This document shows positions 45,599-54,290 of a DNA stretch of 64,000 bases, piece by piece. Under the pieces are notes generated by a model. That model searched no databases. It was not told the origin of the DNA and worked only from the letters and a program-made list of their open reading frames with translations. The translations under genes and the position numbers were made by a program. Each line of letters opens with the position of its first letter. Position 1 is the stretch's first letter. The stretch comes from an uncultured Bacilli bacterium (GTDB lineage: Bacteria > Bacillota_I > Bacilli_A > RF39 > UBA660), in contig CAKPHY010000002.1 in NCBI GenBank assembly GCA_934162285.1, forward strand, positions 1 to 64,000. The letters are read 5' to 3'.

Positions 45599-46405
45599 TT
45601 ATTTATCTTTAAAAAAATTTCTTTTATTGAATGACGAAAACATAAATCTAAAAGCCGCACGGCGATTAGTTAACCATGAAAATTTAACATTATTTTTGGT
45701 ATTTTTAATAATTCTTTTAACCATATATTTAGCAATTGTTTCAGGATAATCACCTAATATATTATAAACTCTCTTAGTTTTTTCGTCTAATTCTATTTTT
45801 TCACCATCACCAAGTGAAGTTTTAATAAAATTAGTTATCATAATTCCTGGCGTAATTTTACCAATTAAAACCGGAGTATTAGTTTGCTCAACTTCATAAG
45901 CTAAAGCTTCTGTAAAATAAGTAATAGCACGTTTACTAGTACCATACAAAGAAAGGCCCAATATCTTAGCATCATTACTACCATGACCTTCAACATTATA
46001 AATTTGACCAAAACCTTGTTCTATCATTACGGGCATTACCAAATTAGAACAAAGAATCGTTCCTTTTAAATCAATATCAATTAAACGTTCAATTTCTTTA
46101 GGACTAAGTTCCCAAATAGGCTTATTAGGTTGATTAACACCAGCATTGTTTATCCAAATATCAATAGAACCAGTTTCTTTAATTGTATTATTAATAATCT
46201 TGTTAATATCTTCTTCTTTAGTAATGTCAGCTTCAATAGTCAAAATTTTACTATCATTATTTATTTTTTTCAATTCTTCAAAGGCTTCAATTAAAGCTTC
46301 TTTAGATATATCACATAAAACAACATTAAATTCAGCCTCGCGAAATAACTTAATCATTTGAAAGCCAAATCCACGAGCACTACCAGTTATTACTACTGTT
46401 TTCAT
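45599..46405 (-). CDS. short-chain dehydrogenase/reductase
   Basis: A 268-residue classical SDR with TGSARGFG (Rossmann glycine motif), NNAG (near 90), and YGTSK as the catalytic Tyr-Lys pair. The third catalytic position reads EGHGSND, so a Ser is nearby. Substrate unknown. ATG 46405 follows AAAGGATGTG; the GTG at 46414 overlaps it. The C-terminal 25 residues are basic and aromatic. Confidence 0.88.
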   Translation of the reverse strand: MKTVVITGSARGFGFQMIKLFREAEFNVVLCDISKEALIEAFEELKKINNDSKILTIEADITKEEDINKIINNTIKETGSIDIWINNAGVNQPNKPIWELSPKEIERLIDIDLKGTILCSNLVMPVMIEQGFGQIYNVEGHGSNDAKILGLSLYGTSKRAITYFTEALAYEVEQTNTPVLIGKITPGIMITNFIKTSLGDGEKIELDEKTKRVYNILGDYPETIAKYMVKRIIKNTKNNVKFSWLTNRRAAFRFMFSSFNKRNFFKDK

Positions 46406-46451
46406 AAATGTCACATCCTTTAGTTTTATTATATCATTTTTTTCTATCTTT

Positions 46452-47030
46452 TTAGTCTAAATCTTTTAAATGAATATCCCATTTTAATAAATTCTCATAA
46501 ATTTTTTCAACAGGTACACCTAAAATATTATAAAAACTACCATCAATTTTATTTATAAAATTAGAAGCAACAGTTTCAATTATAAAACCTGAAGCATACA
46601 TGACATCTGGTTCATTATTAATATAAAAATCAACATCTTCATCTGAAATATTATTCATTATAACTTTACTTTCTTGAAACGTTTTAATAATTTCATTTTT
46701 CTCTTGATTAATTAAACATATACCTGTTATTACTAAAGTTGTTTTACCACTAGCCATTTTTAAATTATTTCTAGCTTCTTCTATTGACTTAGGTTTTTCT
46801 ATAATTTTATTATCCATATAAACAATTGTATCAATACCAACAATAATAGCATTAGAAACCATTTTAGCAACGCTTAAAGCTTTTCCATAAGCAAGATCTT
46901 TTACATATTCGTAAACATCATTTGAAGAACTAACTTCTTCAAAATCACTTTTAATACAAACATGTTTCATCTTAACTTTGTCCATAATTGCACTTTTAAA
47001 TTTAGATGTACTAGCTAAAACCAGCTTCAT
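46452..47030 (-). CDS. maf: Maf family nucleotide pyrophosphatase
   Basis: A 192-residue Maf protein: LASTSKFKS at the start (the usual Arg is Lys), GIDTIVYMD with the catalytic Asp near 71, and EKPKSIEEARNNL. Maf proteins hydrolyse dTTP, UTP or modified nucleotides, possibly to clean the pool, and can arrest division when overproduced. Only 50 bases separate it from the SDR gene. Confidence 0.9.
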   Translation of the reverse strand: MKLVLASTSKFKSAIMDKVKMKHVCIKSDFEEVSSSNDVYEYVKDLAYGKALSVAKMVSNAIIVGIDTIVYMDNKIIEKPKSIEEARNNLKMASGKTTLVITGICLINQEKNEIIKTFQESKVIMNNISDEDVDFYINNEPDVMYASGFIIETVASNFINKIDGSFYNILGVPVEKIYENLLKWDIHLKDLD

Positions 47031-47120
47031 ATTACCACCACTCTAATTATATAATAATTAACAAAGAAAAAAAAGAGTTAATAACAATCCTTAAAATAAA
47101 CGCGTTACCCTACAAAAATT

Positions 47121-47516
47121 TTATATTAACCAAGTATTTTCCATTTCCAAATTAAATCGAGAATTATCTAACATTTTAATATTAAAATCATTAATATATT
47201 GTTCAATTTCAATCTTAGAAATATACAATGTATCATTAGAAGAAACATTTTTAATAGCACTCAAAAAAGGAACACGATTATAAAGATATAACATTCTATT
47301 CATCATAAGTATTTTTTTATCATAAAATTCTTCATCAGAATAATTTTTGGCAATTTTGGAAAGTAATAAAGAAAAATTACCACAATCAAATCCATAATCA
47401 TAATTTTTTAAACATAAATGCGGAAATCCTTTAATATTTCTATATTCTAGATCTACTACTACAATATAATCATCATTTTTTAATCTTACCTTACGCTCTA
47501 ATATCACAATAATCAC
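47121..47516 (-). CDS. uncharacterised 131-residue protein
   Basis: I do not recognise this protein. It looks alpha/beta, with an N-terminal strand pair (KNDDYIVVVDLEYRN), a Cys pair near 35-45, and basic helices. Its start overlaps the next upstream gene by four bases (coupled translation). First gene of the accessory stretch. Confidence 0.55.
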   Translation of the reverse strand: MIIVILERKVRLKNDDYIVVVDLEYRNIKGFPHLCLKNYDYGFDCGNFSLLLSKIAKNYSDEEFYDKKILMMNRMLYLYNRVPFLSAIKNVSSNDTLYISKIEIEQYINDFNIKMLDNSRFNLEMENTWLI

Positions 47517-47719
47517 CCTAATTTATTAAATTCTATCACTTTATTTTTCATATTTATTTTAACAACAACATAACCATAATTTTCTAATTCCTTTTTATAT
47601 TTTAAAAACGAATGATCTATTTCAAAACCCAATATATCTTTAATTTCATCATAAGTTAATTTATAATTTTTTTCATTATTTTTCTTCAAATAATTCCACA
47701 AAGGATCATACTTACTCAT
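47513..47719 (-). CDS. conserved small protein, possible winged helix
   Basis: A 68-residue protein. YDPLWNYLKKN, LTYDEIKDILGFEIDHSFLKYKKEL and a last strand pair are typical of a small family widespread in Clostridia (DUF7662-like, by memory) of unknown function. The helix-turn-strand order resembles a winged helix. Coupled to the downstream 131-residue gene. A clear ribosome site is present before the ATG. Confidence 0.6.
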   Translation of the reverse strand: MSKYDPLWNYLKKNNEKNYKLTYDEIKDILGFEIDHSFLKYKKELENYGYVVVKINMKNKVIEFNKLG

Positions 47720-47815
47720 CAGAATACCTCCATAGAAAAATATAACAAAATTTTTTTAGAAAAACAATTATTTATTTTAATATTTAATTATGATAAAATG
47801 AAAATGAGGTGAAAC

Positions 47816-48769
47816 ATGATAACAAAAGAAAAAATATTAAACTCTATACAATTTGTCGTCAATAATTCTAAATATGTTAAGATTAAAGAAGAGAACATTG
47901 AAAATGCTATTAATTTAGTTACAAACAATGAAAAAAAATCATGGTTAAATAGTGATTTATTAGATTTAAATAAATATTCACAAAACCAAATCATAATGTA
48001 TTTAATACTATGTGAATCACTAAACTTTTGCTACTGGGATTCTGATATAAAATGGAAAATAGAATATAAAGGAGAATGGTATTCTGGATCACTTGGTTTA
48101 TTCTATGGAATATCTAAAGCAATTCAAAATGGCTATGATTTATTAAATATTGATTATTTAGAAAAAATGACTATTGAACAACTTGATGAAATATTTAAAG
48201 GAACAACTTCCATACCTTTATTAGAAGAAAGATATGAAATTATCAAGCAATTAGTTCAAGAATTAAAAAACATTGATGACTTATCTAAAGCTTTAGATTC
48301 CAATAATGATATTGAACTTTTAAATAACATTATTAATAATTTTAGCAATTTTAATGATATAAGTATTTATAAAGGTGAAAAAGTATATTTTTTCAAAAGA
48401 GCAATTTTATTAGTTGGAGATTTAATTGAAAATGTTAAATCAATTAAAGAAAAAGTTAAAAATGACAGTAATATGTTAGGATGTGCTGACTACAAAATTC
48501 CTCAAGTTTTAAGACATTTAGAAATTCTAGAATATAATGAAGAATTAGCTCAAATAGTAGATTCTAAGCAACAATTAAAACATGATAGTGAAATGGAAAT
48601 TGAAGTTCGTGCTAACATGTTATATGCATTAGAATTAATTAAAAATAAATTACATCAAAAAGGAATAGAAATGAATTCTACCCAAATAGATAATATTTTA
48701 TGGTTACTTAGTAAAAATAAAGGATTCAAAGCTAAACCATATCATTTAACAAGAACTATTTATTATTAA
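47816..48769 (+). CDS. queuosine salvage protein (Qng1/DUF2419 family)
   Basis: A 317-residue protein matching the queuosine 5'-phosphate N-glycosylase family. Signature parts are ESLNFCYWDSD near 65, YGISKAIQNGY, FFKRAILLVGDL near 200, ADYKIPQVLRHLEILEY near 225 and EVRANMLYALELI near 265. The enzyme frees queuine from queuosine nucleotides for insertion into tRNA, so the cell probably scavenges queuosine from its surroundings. GAGGTG precedes the ATG; the gene ends in a clear terminator. No queuosine synthesis genes are in the window. Confidence 0.88.
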   Translation: MITKEKILNSIQFVVNNSKYVKIKEENIENAINLVTNNEKKSWLNSDLLDLNKYSQNQIIMYLILCESLNFCYWDSDIKWKIEYKGEWYSGSLGLFYGISKAIQNGYDLLNIDYLEKMTIEQLDEIFKGTTSIPLLEERYEIIKQLVQELKNIDDLSKALDSNNDIELLNNIINNFSNFNDISIYKGEKVYFFKRAILLVGDLIENVKSIKEKVKNDSNMLGCADYKIPQVLRHLEILEYNEELAQIVDSKQQLKHDSEMEIEVRANMLYALELIKNKLHQKGIEMNSTQIDNILWLLSKNKGFKAKPYHLTRTIYY

Positions 48770-48771
48770 AA

Positions 48772-48795
48772 AAAGCACAACAATGTGCTTTTTTT
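48772..48795 (+). terminator. terminator of the queuosine salvage gene
   Basis: AAAGCACA-ACAA-TGTGCTTT followed by T's. Confidence 0.85.
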
Positions 48796-48824
48796 ATGCA
48801 AAATTATTTTCAATTTAATAGATT

Positions 48825-49543
48825 TTATAATTCTTGAATTTTATTATAATAATCATTTATACATTGTTTAAGTTTATAAAAATCATTTTTACTAGTCAAA
48901 TATACTCTTTTATTTATCTCTAACATAAGTGAGGATAATCTCTTATCTTTTTTATTAAAATATTTATTAGAAATTATTGTTCCTTTATAAGGATTATTTA
49001 TGGCAACTGAATAACCATATTTTTTAAAATGTTCAATTGTAATATTTGTTAATTTTTCATCAGTATAAATTCTATCAACACCTATACATATATCTGGAGC
49101 AGTATTTATATCAAATAACTTCTTTATCATTTCATCTGAAAAACTATGAAAATCAATAATAATACATTTATTATATTTCTTTAATAGATTAGTAACTGCT
49201 TTATCTAACTTATTATGATGTTTATCATAATATGACTTCAAAATTTTTCTTTTATATTTGGAATAGTAACAATATTATCACAATCTTTTGTATAAATTAC
49301 TCCCATTCCTTTTTTTGCCATTATTTCTTTAGAATCATCTTTAAACTTTTCTACATCACAAAATAATCTTGAATATCTAAAAACTAATTTATGACAATTA
49401 GAAGGAATTAATTTATCAGTTAAATAATCACTTAAAAATATATTTATGTTTTTGATATACTTTTTATCTTTTACACATATATTCCAATATTGTTTAGGAA
49501 TTTTTAAAGACGAATGTGGAACATGAAATAATATAGAATTCAT
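48825..49543 (-). pseudogene. N-formylglutamate amidohydrolase-like gene, frameshifted
   Basis: Two overlapping frames together spell one protein. The first (49543-49238) has FHVPHSSL, the zinc His motif, and CDVEKF; the second (49241-48825) continues with YYDKHHNKL and IIDFHSFSDE. Both halves fit the N-formylglutamate amidohydrolase (FGase/HutG-like) family in order. The break falls where the minus strand reads GAAAAATTTTGAAG, a homopolymer junction: frame one hits TGA and frame two continues with one base of overlap shift. A one-base indel would restore about 238 residues. It is either a pseudogene, a read error, or a slippery site. Confidence 0.8.
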
Positions 49544-49718
49544 AAAAATCCTCCTAATAAATTATTTTAAAAAGTATTTTTTATTTCCAAAAATCAATTT
49601 TAAATTTAACTTGTTTTTCTAAATCAAAGCACAACATTTAAACATTCAAAAAATATTTCATCTTTAGAATTTTTACTTGATATCAAAAAAATCCATTAAG
49701 TAAACATTACATTTAAAG

Positions 49719-49994
49719 TTAACTATTCATATCACGATTCAAATATTGAAATATAGTAATCAACTCTTTCTGGATATTATATACACCTTCATAAAGAAAA
49801 TCTAGCATTTCAGATTCATTTAAATTTTTATCATTATTACTATTGTAATTTTTTATATTCAAAATCGATGGAATACTTAAATTATTTTCTTCCATTTTAA
49901 TTAATTCTGCTATTATCATCATTTCATTAATTATTTGATTTCTTTTCTCGCTTATACTTAAATTACTAAATGCTTTTTTAAATTCATCATTCAT
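49719..49994 (-). CDS. uncharacterised 91-residue protein
   Basis: I do not recognise this protein. It is helical and acidic, with no membrane part. It shares a TAATG overlap of one base with the upstream 340-residue gene, so the two form a cassette. Base composition is like the neighbours. Confidence 0.5.
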   Translation of the reverse strand: MNDEFKKAFSNLSISEKRNQIINEMMIIAELIKMEENNLSIPSILNIKNYNSNNDKNLNESEMLDFLYEGVYNIQKELITIFQYLNRDMNS

Positions 49995-51016
49995 TATCTA
50001 GTAACTCCTTTTTTTTCATTTAATAATTGATCTTCTGCTAAAGCTGATATTGCATCAAATTGCTGTTTTCTAATATTATTATCTATAATCCTCTGTGAAT
50101 CTCTAGCTTCTAAAAAAGCTTTTTTACTTTCTTCTTCTAATTGTTCTTTTCTTTCTTGTTCTCTATTAATTTGATCTTCATAATAATTTTTACTTACAAT
50201 TCCAGTACATCTGATATTATTTATAGAAGCCATTTTTTGATTAACTCCTGTTGTACGAGCTTCTATGTCAATTGGTGCAACACCTACAATTCCTTTCGTC
50301 GTTTTTATTCTATTTTCAACTAATTTATCTAATAACTCTCTAACATCTATACCATTATAATGTTCTTGTGCAAATTGAGAAAATTCTTGTCTCATATTAT
50401 CATCAGTAATATATTTTTCTATTTCATTACAACTAATATTTTTTTTATTTAAAATAGAATCATAAATTATATTATTAACTTGTGATACATTACTAGGATT
50501 TGAAATTAAACTTCTTTGTCCCATTCTATCCGTCAATAATAACGATGGATTTTTTATAGCTTCTTCTATAATATGATGTACTTCATTTTGATCATAATCA
50601 TTATATCTTTGAGCAATTTCCCTATAACGATCTACTATGTCATTAACGTTAATTCCGTTTAAATCATCTCTTATCAACTTAGACTCAGAATCACATATTT
50701 TATCATGAATCCATGATTGTCGAAGTAATTTTAAATCTTCAGAATTGTGTTTATGTCTGTCTAAATCTCTTTGTGCTTCATCCAATTGCCCAATATGTCT
50801 TAACCTTTTATACTCTTGTTCATATTTCATTTGATTCAATACGTCTTGTCTAGCAAGTTCTAATTGTTGCCTATATACTTCATTATATATTTCTTTATTA
50901 TTCACAGATGGATATTTTTCTTTCATTATTTCTTCTGTTTTTTGCTTCGCAATATATTCTACTTTTTCTGTAGGTGATTGTACAAAATCATCAACTTGAT
51001 TTTGAATATTATCCAT
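49994..51016 (-). CDS. uncharacterised 340-residue helical protein
   Basis: I do not recognise this protein. It is highly charged and almost all helical, with likely coiled coils at about 40-110 and 275-325 (REQERKEQLEEESKKAF). A central GVAPIDIEARTTGV segment is the only clearly non-helical part. A strong AAAAGGAGAT site precedes the ATG. Together with the 91-residue gene it is an isolated cassette in the accessory stretch; it could be a phage- or conjugation-derived structural or scaffold protein, but nothing proves it. Confidence 0.55.
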   Translation of the reverse strand: MDNIQNQVDDFVQSPTEKVEYIAKQKTEEIMKEKYPSVNNKEIYNEVYRQQLELARQDVLNQMKYEQEYKRLRHIGQLDEAQRDLDRHKHNSEDLKLLRQSWIHDKICDSESKLIRDDLNGINVNDIVDRYREIAQRYNDYDQNEVHHIIEEAIKNPSLLLTDRMGQRSLISNPSNVSQVNNIIYDSILNKKNISCNEIEKYITDDNMRQEFSQFAQEHYNGIDVRELLDKLVENRIKTTKGIVGVAPIDIEARTTGVNQKMASINNIRCTGIVSKNYYEDQINREQERKEQLEEESKKAFLEARDSQRIIDNNIRKQQFDAISALAEDQLLNEKKGVTR

Positions 51017-51359
51017 ATTTTATCTCCTTTTCACATAGCAATCCGCATTTCCAAAATTTTTATGTTATTCAATCAGCTTCTGCTATTATTTTAAGTATAA
51101 CATATTTACTATGATTTTTCAATTTTATACATAAATTTTAATTTACAAACTCATATTAACATCTTAATTGGGCATTATTTATACAATAACCAAAAAAACA
51201 ATTAATTGAATATCTAGCTGCACTTAATATTAGTTTTAACTTTTTTGCCGTACAAAGTTCGTTAACTATTATATATGTTTGCAAAAAACAAGATAAAAAT
51301 CACATTTATTTTTGGATTATTTTAAAATTTTTGCATTTTACAGATTAATTTATTTTTAA
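51017..51359. other. 343-bp noncoding gap
   Basis: A very AT-rich stretch between the 340-residue gene and the phosphoesterase gene. I see no ORF, clear terminator or RNA gene. It should hold the promoter of the 49719-51016 cassette on its left side. Confidence 0.5.
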
Positions 51360-52127
51360 CTATCCTATTCCATAAAAATTTTTAAGAATATTTTCTTTAT
51401 CTGGAAATGCAACATTTATCAGTTTATTTATAAATTTATCTCTATTATATATTAGTTTTCTTTTTTCAAAGCTAATATCTTTTGATATTTCTATAATTGT
51501 ATAAGATGTATATTCATCTTTTGTACATCCTGCACTTTCAACTATTTCAATATTTGTTAACGTGCCATTATCCTCGATAGTATCACCAAATATCCCATCT
51601 ACTTCATTAATATTAAATGATTGATGAAGATGACCAATAAAATATATAATAGAATCATCATTATACTTTTTCCATAAATTAATATCTTGTTTCAAATGAT
51701 TTTTTTCAAATGGATATATATCTTGAGGATTATTTATTAAATAATGACATAAGATATATTTTTTATTAAATAAAGAATTATCATAGCTAATATTAATTTC
51801 ATAATATAATGGACATTTCTTAATATAATCTAATTCTTTATTTGTTAAAGATTCCTTAACCCATTTATAATGTTCTTTTTCTTCTGTTGATATTTTTGCA
51901 TCAAAATCAGTTCCTCTAAGCAAATATATTTCATGATTACCCAAAACTGATTTAATATTATTTTCTATTAACAAATCTACACATTCTTTTGAATTTGGTC
52001 CAATATCTATTGTGTCTCCTAAACATATAATTTCATCAATTTCTTGTACTTTTATATCTTCTAATATAGATTCTAATGCTTCCAAATTACCATGTATATC
52101 TGCTATTAATGCAATTCTTTTTTTCAT
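51360..52127 (-). CDS. calcineurin-like metallophosphoesterase
   Basis: A 255-residue metallophosphoesterase with all metal motifs: DIHGN (10-14), GDTIDIGP (near 37), GNHE (near 65) and GHLH (near 163). The YfcE/MJ0936-like group includes phosphodiesterases and protein phosphatases; the substrate is not clear. A GGAGAATG site precedes the ATG. It stands alone with long gaps on both sides, next to the Fic islet. Confidence 0.85.
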   Translation of the reverse strand: MKKRIALIADIHGNLEALESILEDIKVQEIDEIICLGDTIDIGPNSKECVDLLIENNIKSVLGNHEIYLLRGTDFDAKISTEEKEHYKWVKESLTNKELDYIKKCPLYYEINISYDNSLFNKKYILCHYLINNPQDIYPFEKNHLKQDINLWKKYNDDSIIYFIGHLHQSFNINEVDGIFGDTIEDNGTLTNIEIVESAGCTKDEYTSYTIIEISKDISFEKRKLIYNRDKFINKLINVAFPDKENILKNFYGIG

Positions 52128-52460
52128 AGCTAATCATTCTCCAATAATATACATATATTATATTACTACTTATTAAATTAACAAATATATTATATCAATC
52201 TTGTTAAATTACAACAATTCTTTTAAACAAATCTAATTTTGAATTGTATGAGTTTTACCTGAATCTTATTGCTTATAAAACTATTCGGGTTGAAATAAGA
52301 CAATTTTTAAATCTAAAGCAAAAGTGTAACAAACTACTAACTAATATAAATACACCATGAAAATTATAACAAAAAATTATAAATACAGTGACATTTACAA
52401 TGACATTTATGATATGATGATATTAGTAAAGGAATAATATTTAACTAAATTGTTAAAATA

Positions 52461-52494
52461 AAACTACTTTCAATTAAATTTGAAAGTAGTTTTT
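52461..52494. terminator. strong hairpin, probable ancestral tmRNA terminator
   Basis: A perfect 13-pair stem (52461-52473 with 52480-52492) with a six-base loop and T's on both sides. On the minus strand it follows repeat copy A directly. If the Fic segment were removed, this would lie about 40 bases after the tmRNA 3' end. Confidence 0.75.
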
Positions 52495-52496
52495 AT

Positions 52497-52534
52497 ATAA
52501 ACTCGAAAAGTTCGAGTATCAATCAAATCTGGTG
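52497..52534. repeat. 38-bp direct repeat, copy A (distal)
   Basis: Identical over 38 bp to copy B at 53839-53876. It contains the CACCA end sequence and the ACTCGAA/TTCGAGT hairpin seen after ssrA, but no tmRNA body lies next to it. Confidence 0.9.
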
Positions 52535-52627
52535 CGAGTGTCGTAGTAATCTACAACCTTTACACATACATAACGAATTGATATATAATTATCAATCATC
52601 ACATTAATTTTAAAAAAATTTAAAAAA

Positions 52628-53707
52628 TTATGATATATCTCTGCCAACAAAAACATTATAAATTTCATTATATCTATAACCTAGTTTTGCATAATTAGAA
52701 TCTGGCACTAATATATTAAGTTCTACCAGTTTATCGACTAAAGTTGAAACTGTATTTCTTGATACTCCAGATTCTTCTTCTATTTCTTTTTTTGTAAAAA
52801 CTATTTGTCTCATTATTGCTGGCATAATTCTATAAACGGCATTACTTTTTAAAATTTCTAATTTTTTCATATCTCTTATATATATTTGCTTTATTCTACT
52901 TATTTTTGCTATATAATTATTACATTGTTCTATTATACATTGTAAAAAGAATTTGATAAATCCAATCATATTTCCCTTTCTGCTCTCATTTAAGAATTTA
53001 TGATAACTAGGTTTATATAATTCTATTATTTCTGACAAAAATAAAATTGGTTCTTCTTCTGTTAATAAAGCTAATTGAACAGGAATTAATGCTCTACCTA
53101 ATCTTCCGTTTCCATCTCTATATGCATGTATAGTTTCAAATTGTGAATGAGAAATTGCTAAATTTATAAATATAGGATCAATATATGCATCATTCATATA
53201 TTCAAATAAATTTTCTAATAAAACAGGGACATCTTCTGGTACCGGTGGAACAAAAATAGCTTCTTCTATTGTGCATCCCTTAGGTCCTATCCAGTTTTGT
53301 ATATTTCTAATTTGGCCCGGCTCTTTTTCATTACCTCTAACACTATTAAGCAATATCCTATGAATATTATTTAAAAATTTAATGTTTATTTTATTGTTTT
53401 CTTTTAAATAATTTTTAGAATATTCGATAACTTTCTTCAAATTTTGTATTTCTAAATTGTCATCTGTCTTAGGCATATATTTTAAATAATACATATCATC
53501 CTGAGATATTTGTGTTCCTTCAATTTGTGTTGACTTTAAACTTTCACTTAAAATAATAGAGTCTAAAAAAAATCTTGAGTCGAACTGACTGTTTTTTAAA
53601 TTGGATTTATATTCTCCATATTTTAAATTAGCTTCTGAAATTAAACTTATTAATTCTTTATCAATCGTATATTGAATTGGTAATTTATCTACTTCAAATG
53701 GTTTCAT
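52628..53707 (-). CDS. Fic family AMPylase-type protein with C-terminal wHTH
   Basis: A 359-residue class II Fic protein. The Fic motif is HAYRDGNGRLGR near 193-204, with the catalytic His and the phosphate-binding loop. An N-terminal inhibitory helix carries S59-xxx-E63-G64, the (S/T)xxxE(G/N) motif that blocks the active site. The C-terminal 70 residues form a winged helix (FTKKEIEEESGVSRNTVSTLVDKL). Fic enzymes transfer AMP or other groups to proteins. It is the only gene between the two 38-bp repeats, and GAGGTG precedes the ATG. Confidence 0.92.
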   Translation of the reverse strand: MKPFEVDKLPIQYTIDKELISLISEANLKYGEYKSNLKNSQFDSRFFLDSIILSESLKSTQIEGTQISQDDMYYLKYMPKTDDNLEIQNLKKVIEYSKNYLKENNKINIKFLNNIHRILLNSVRGNEKEPGQIRNIQNWIGPKGCTIEEAIFVPPVPEDVPVLLENLFEYMNDAYIDPIFINLAISHSQFETIHAYRDGNGRLGRALIPVQLALLTEEEPILFLSEIIELYKPSYHKFLNESRKGNMIGFIKFFLQCIIEQCNNYIAKISRIKQIYIRDMKKLEILKSNAVYRIMPAIMRQIVFTKKEIEEESGVSRNTVSTLVDKLVELNILVPDSNYAKLGYRYNEIYNVFVGRDIS

Positions 53708-53752
53708 ATTGTTTCACCTCGGTAAAATTCTATCATATTTCACATTAAAAGC

Positions 53753-53797
53753 AAATAAAAATGCACAATATTTTTGATATATTGTGCATTTTTATTT
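53753..53797. promoter_or_regulatory. 19-bp perfect palindrome upstream of fic
   Basis: Arms 53753-53771 and 53779-53797 are perfect reverse complements with a seven-base spacer, and each contains a TTGTGCA half-site. The palindrome overlaps a possible weak -35 (TTTTTA, 53761-53756) of a fic promoter with TATGAT near 53733-53738. Two more half-sites (TGCAC-N7-GTGCA) lie at 53813-53829. This fits an operator for the Fic winged helix, or a terminator blocking read-through from ssrA. Confidence 0.6.
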
Positions 53798-53838
53798 TTT
53801 TTAAACATTTCTTGCACAGTCATTGTGCATTTTAGTAC

Positions 53839-53876
53839 ATAAACTCGAAAAGTTCGAGTATCAATCAAATCTGGTG
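53839..53876. repeat. 38-bp direct repeat, copy B (ssrA end)
   Basis: The five last bases of tmRNA (CACCA) plus 33 bases of 3' flank. It is identical to copy A 1342 bp to the left. The inverted repeat ACTCGAA/TTCGAGT (53843-53859) gives a small hairpin that may serve as a weak terminator. Confidence 0.9.
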
Positions 53877-54212
53877 GAGCTGAGGAGAATTGAACTCCTG
53901 TCCAAAAATGCCTTTCAGTAAATTACTACAAGTTTAGTCAATTAAAATTTAACTAATAACCAACTAATTGACAAATTAATTATTAGCTAGCTTGTAATAT
54001 TCATTATAACTTCCAAGCTAAGTTATAATATATCTCACTAAATCGAGCCTCTTAAAAATTTCGTGAGAAAAAATTTAAAAGAAGCAGCTTGCTATTTTAT
54101 CTTAAGCGAAAGCTAATTGATTTCTGTTTCCAGTTATTTTATTTTGTACTTAACGCGTACCTTCGACTTGCAATCTAAAGACTAACATTTCTGTCGAAAC
54201 CATAGCAGCCCC
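53872..54212 (-). ncRNA. ssrA: transfer-messenger RNA (tmRNA)
   Basis: A 341-base tmRNA with encoded CCA. The tRNA-like part pairs GGGGCTG with CAGCTCC, has the TTCGACA-type start region and a T arm with GTTCAAT. The tag ORF lies at 54131-54102 and follows the ATAACT seen before the resume codon in Bacillus. It reads GNRNQLAFA then TAA, so with the charged Ala the tag is AGNRNQLAFA. The tag ends LAFA, the type recognised by ClpXP or FtsH-like proteases. It rescues stalled ribosomes. Confidence 0.96.
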
Positions 54213-54222
54213 ATACAAATAG

Positions 54223-54251
54223 ATTATAATATAAAAATATAAATAATGCAA
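54223..54251 (-). promoter_or_regulatory. promoter of ssrA
   Basis: TTGCAT (54251-54246), a 17-base spacer and TATAAT (54228-54223), ten bases before the tmRNA 5' end on the minus strand. Confidence 0.75.
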
Positions 54252-54266
54252 ATTTTTTATTATTAA

Positions 54267-54290
54267 AAAAAAGAATAATATAGATTATTC
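54267..54290 (-). terminator. terminator of rluB
   Basis: GAATAAT-ATAG-ATTATTC (about 54272-54289) overlapping the stop codon, followed by eight T on the minus strand. Confidence 0.8.

Larger units (their letters stand above)
52128..52627. other. 500-bp noncoding gap with terminator and repeat copy A
   Basis: The left part (52128-52440) is AT-rich and has no ORF I can support; a GACATTTA direct repeat lies near 52388-52407. The right part holds a strong hairpin (52461-52492), copy A of the 38-bp repeat (52497-52534), a GTTGTAG/CTACGAC hairpin (about 52540-52560) and the 3' flank of the Fic gene. Confidence 0.6.

Noticed and set aside
48825..49543. Two separate small genes
   Set aside because: Each half carries different conserved parts of one enzyme family in the right order, and the second has no ribosome site, so one frameshifted gene is the better reading.
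52535..52565. Possible tRNA or second tmRNA end next to repeat copy A
   Set aside because: The DNA next to copy A forms a GTTGTAG/CTACGAC hairpin followed by CACCA, but no T loop, acceptor partner or anticodon arm can be built, so it is not a tRNA or tmRNA copy.
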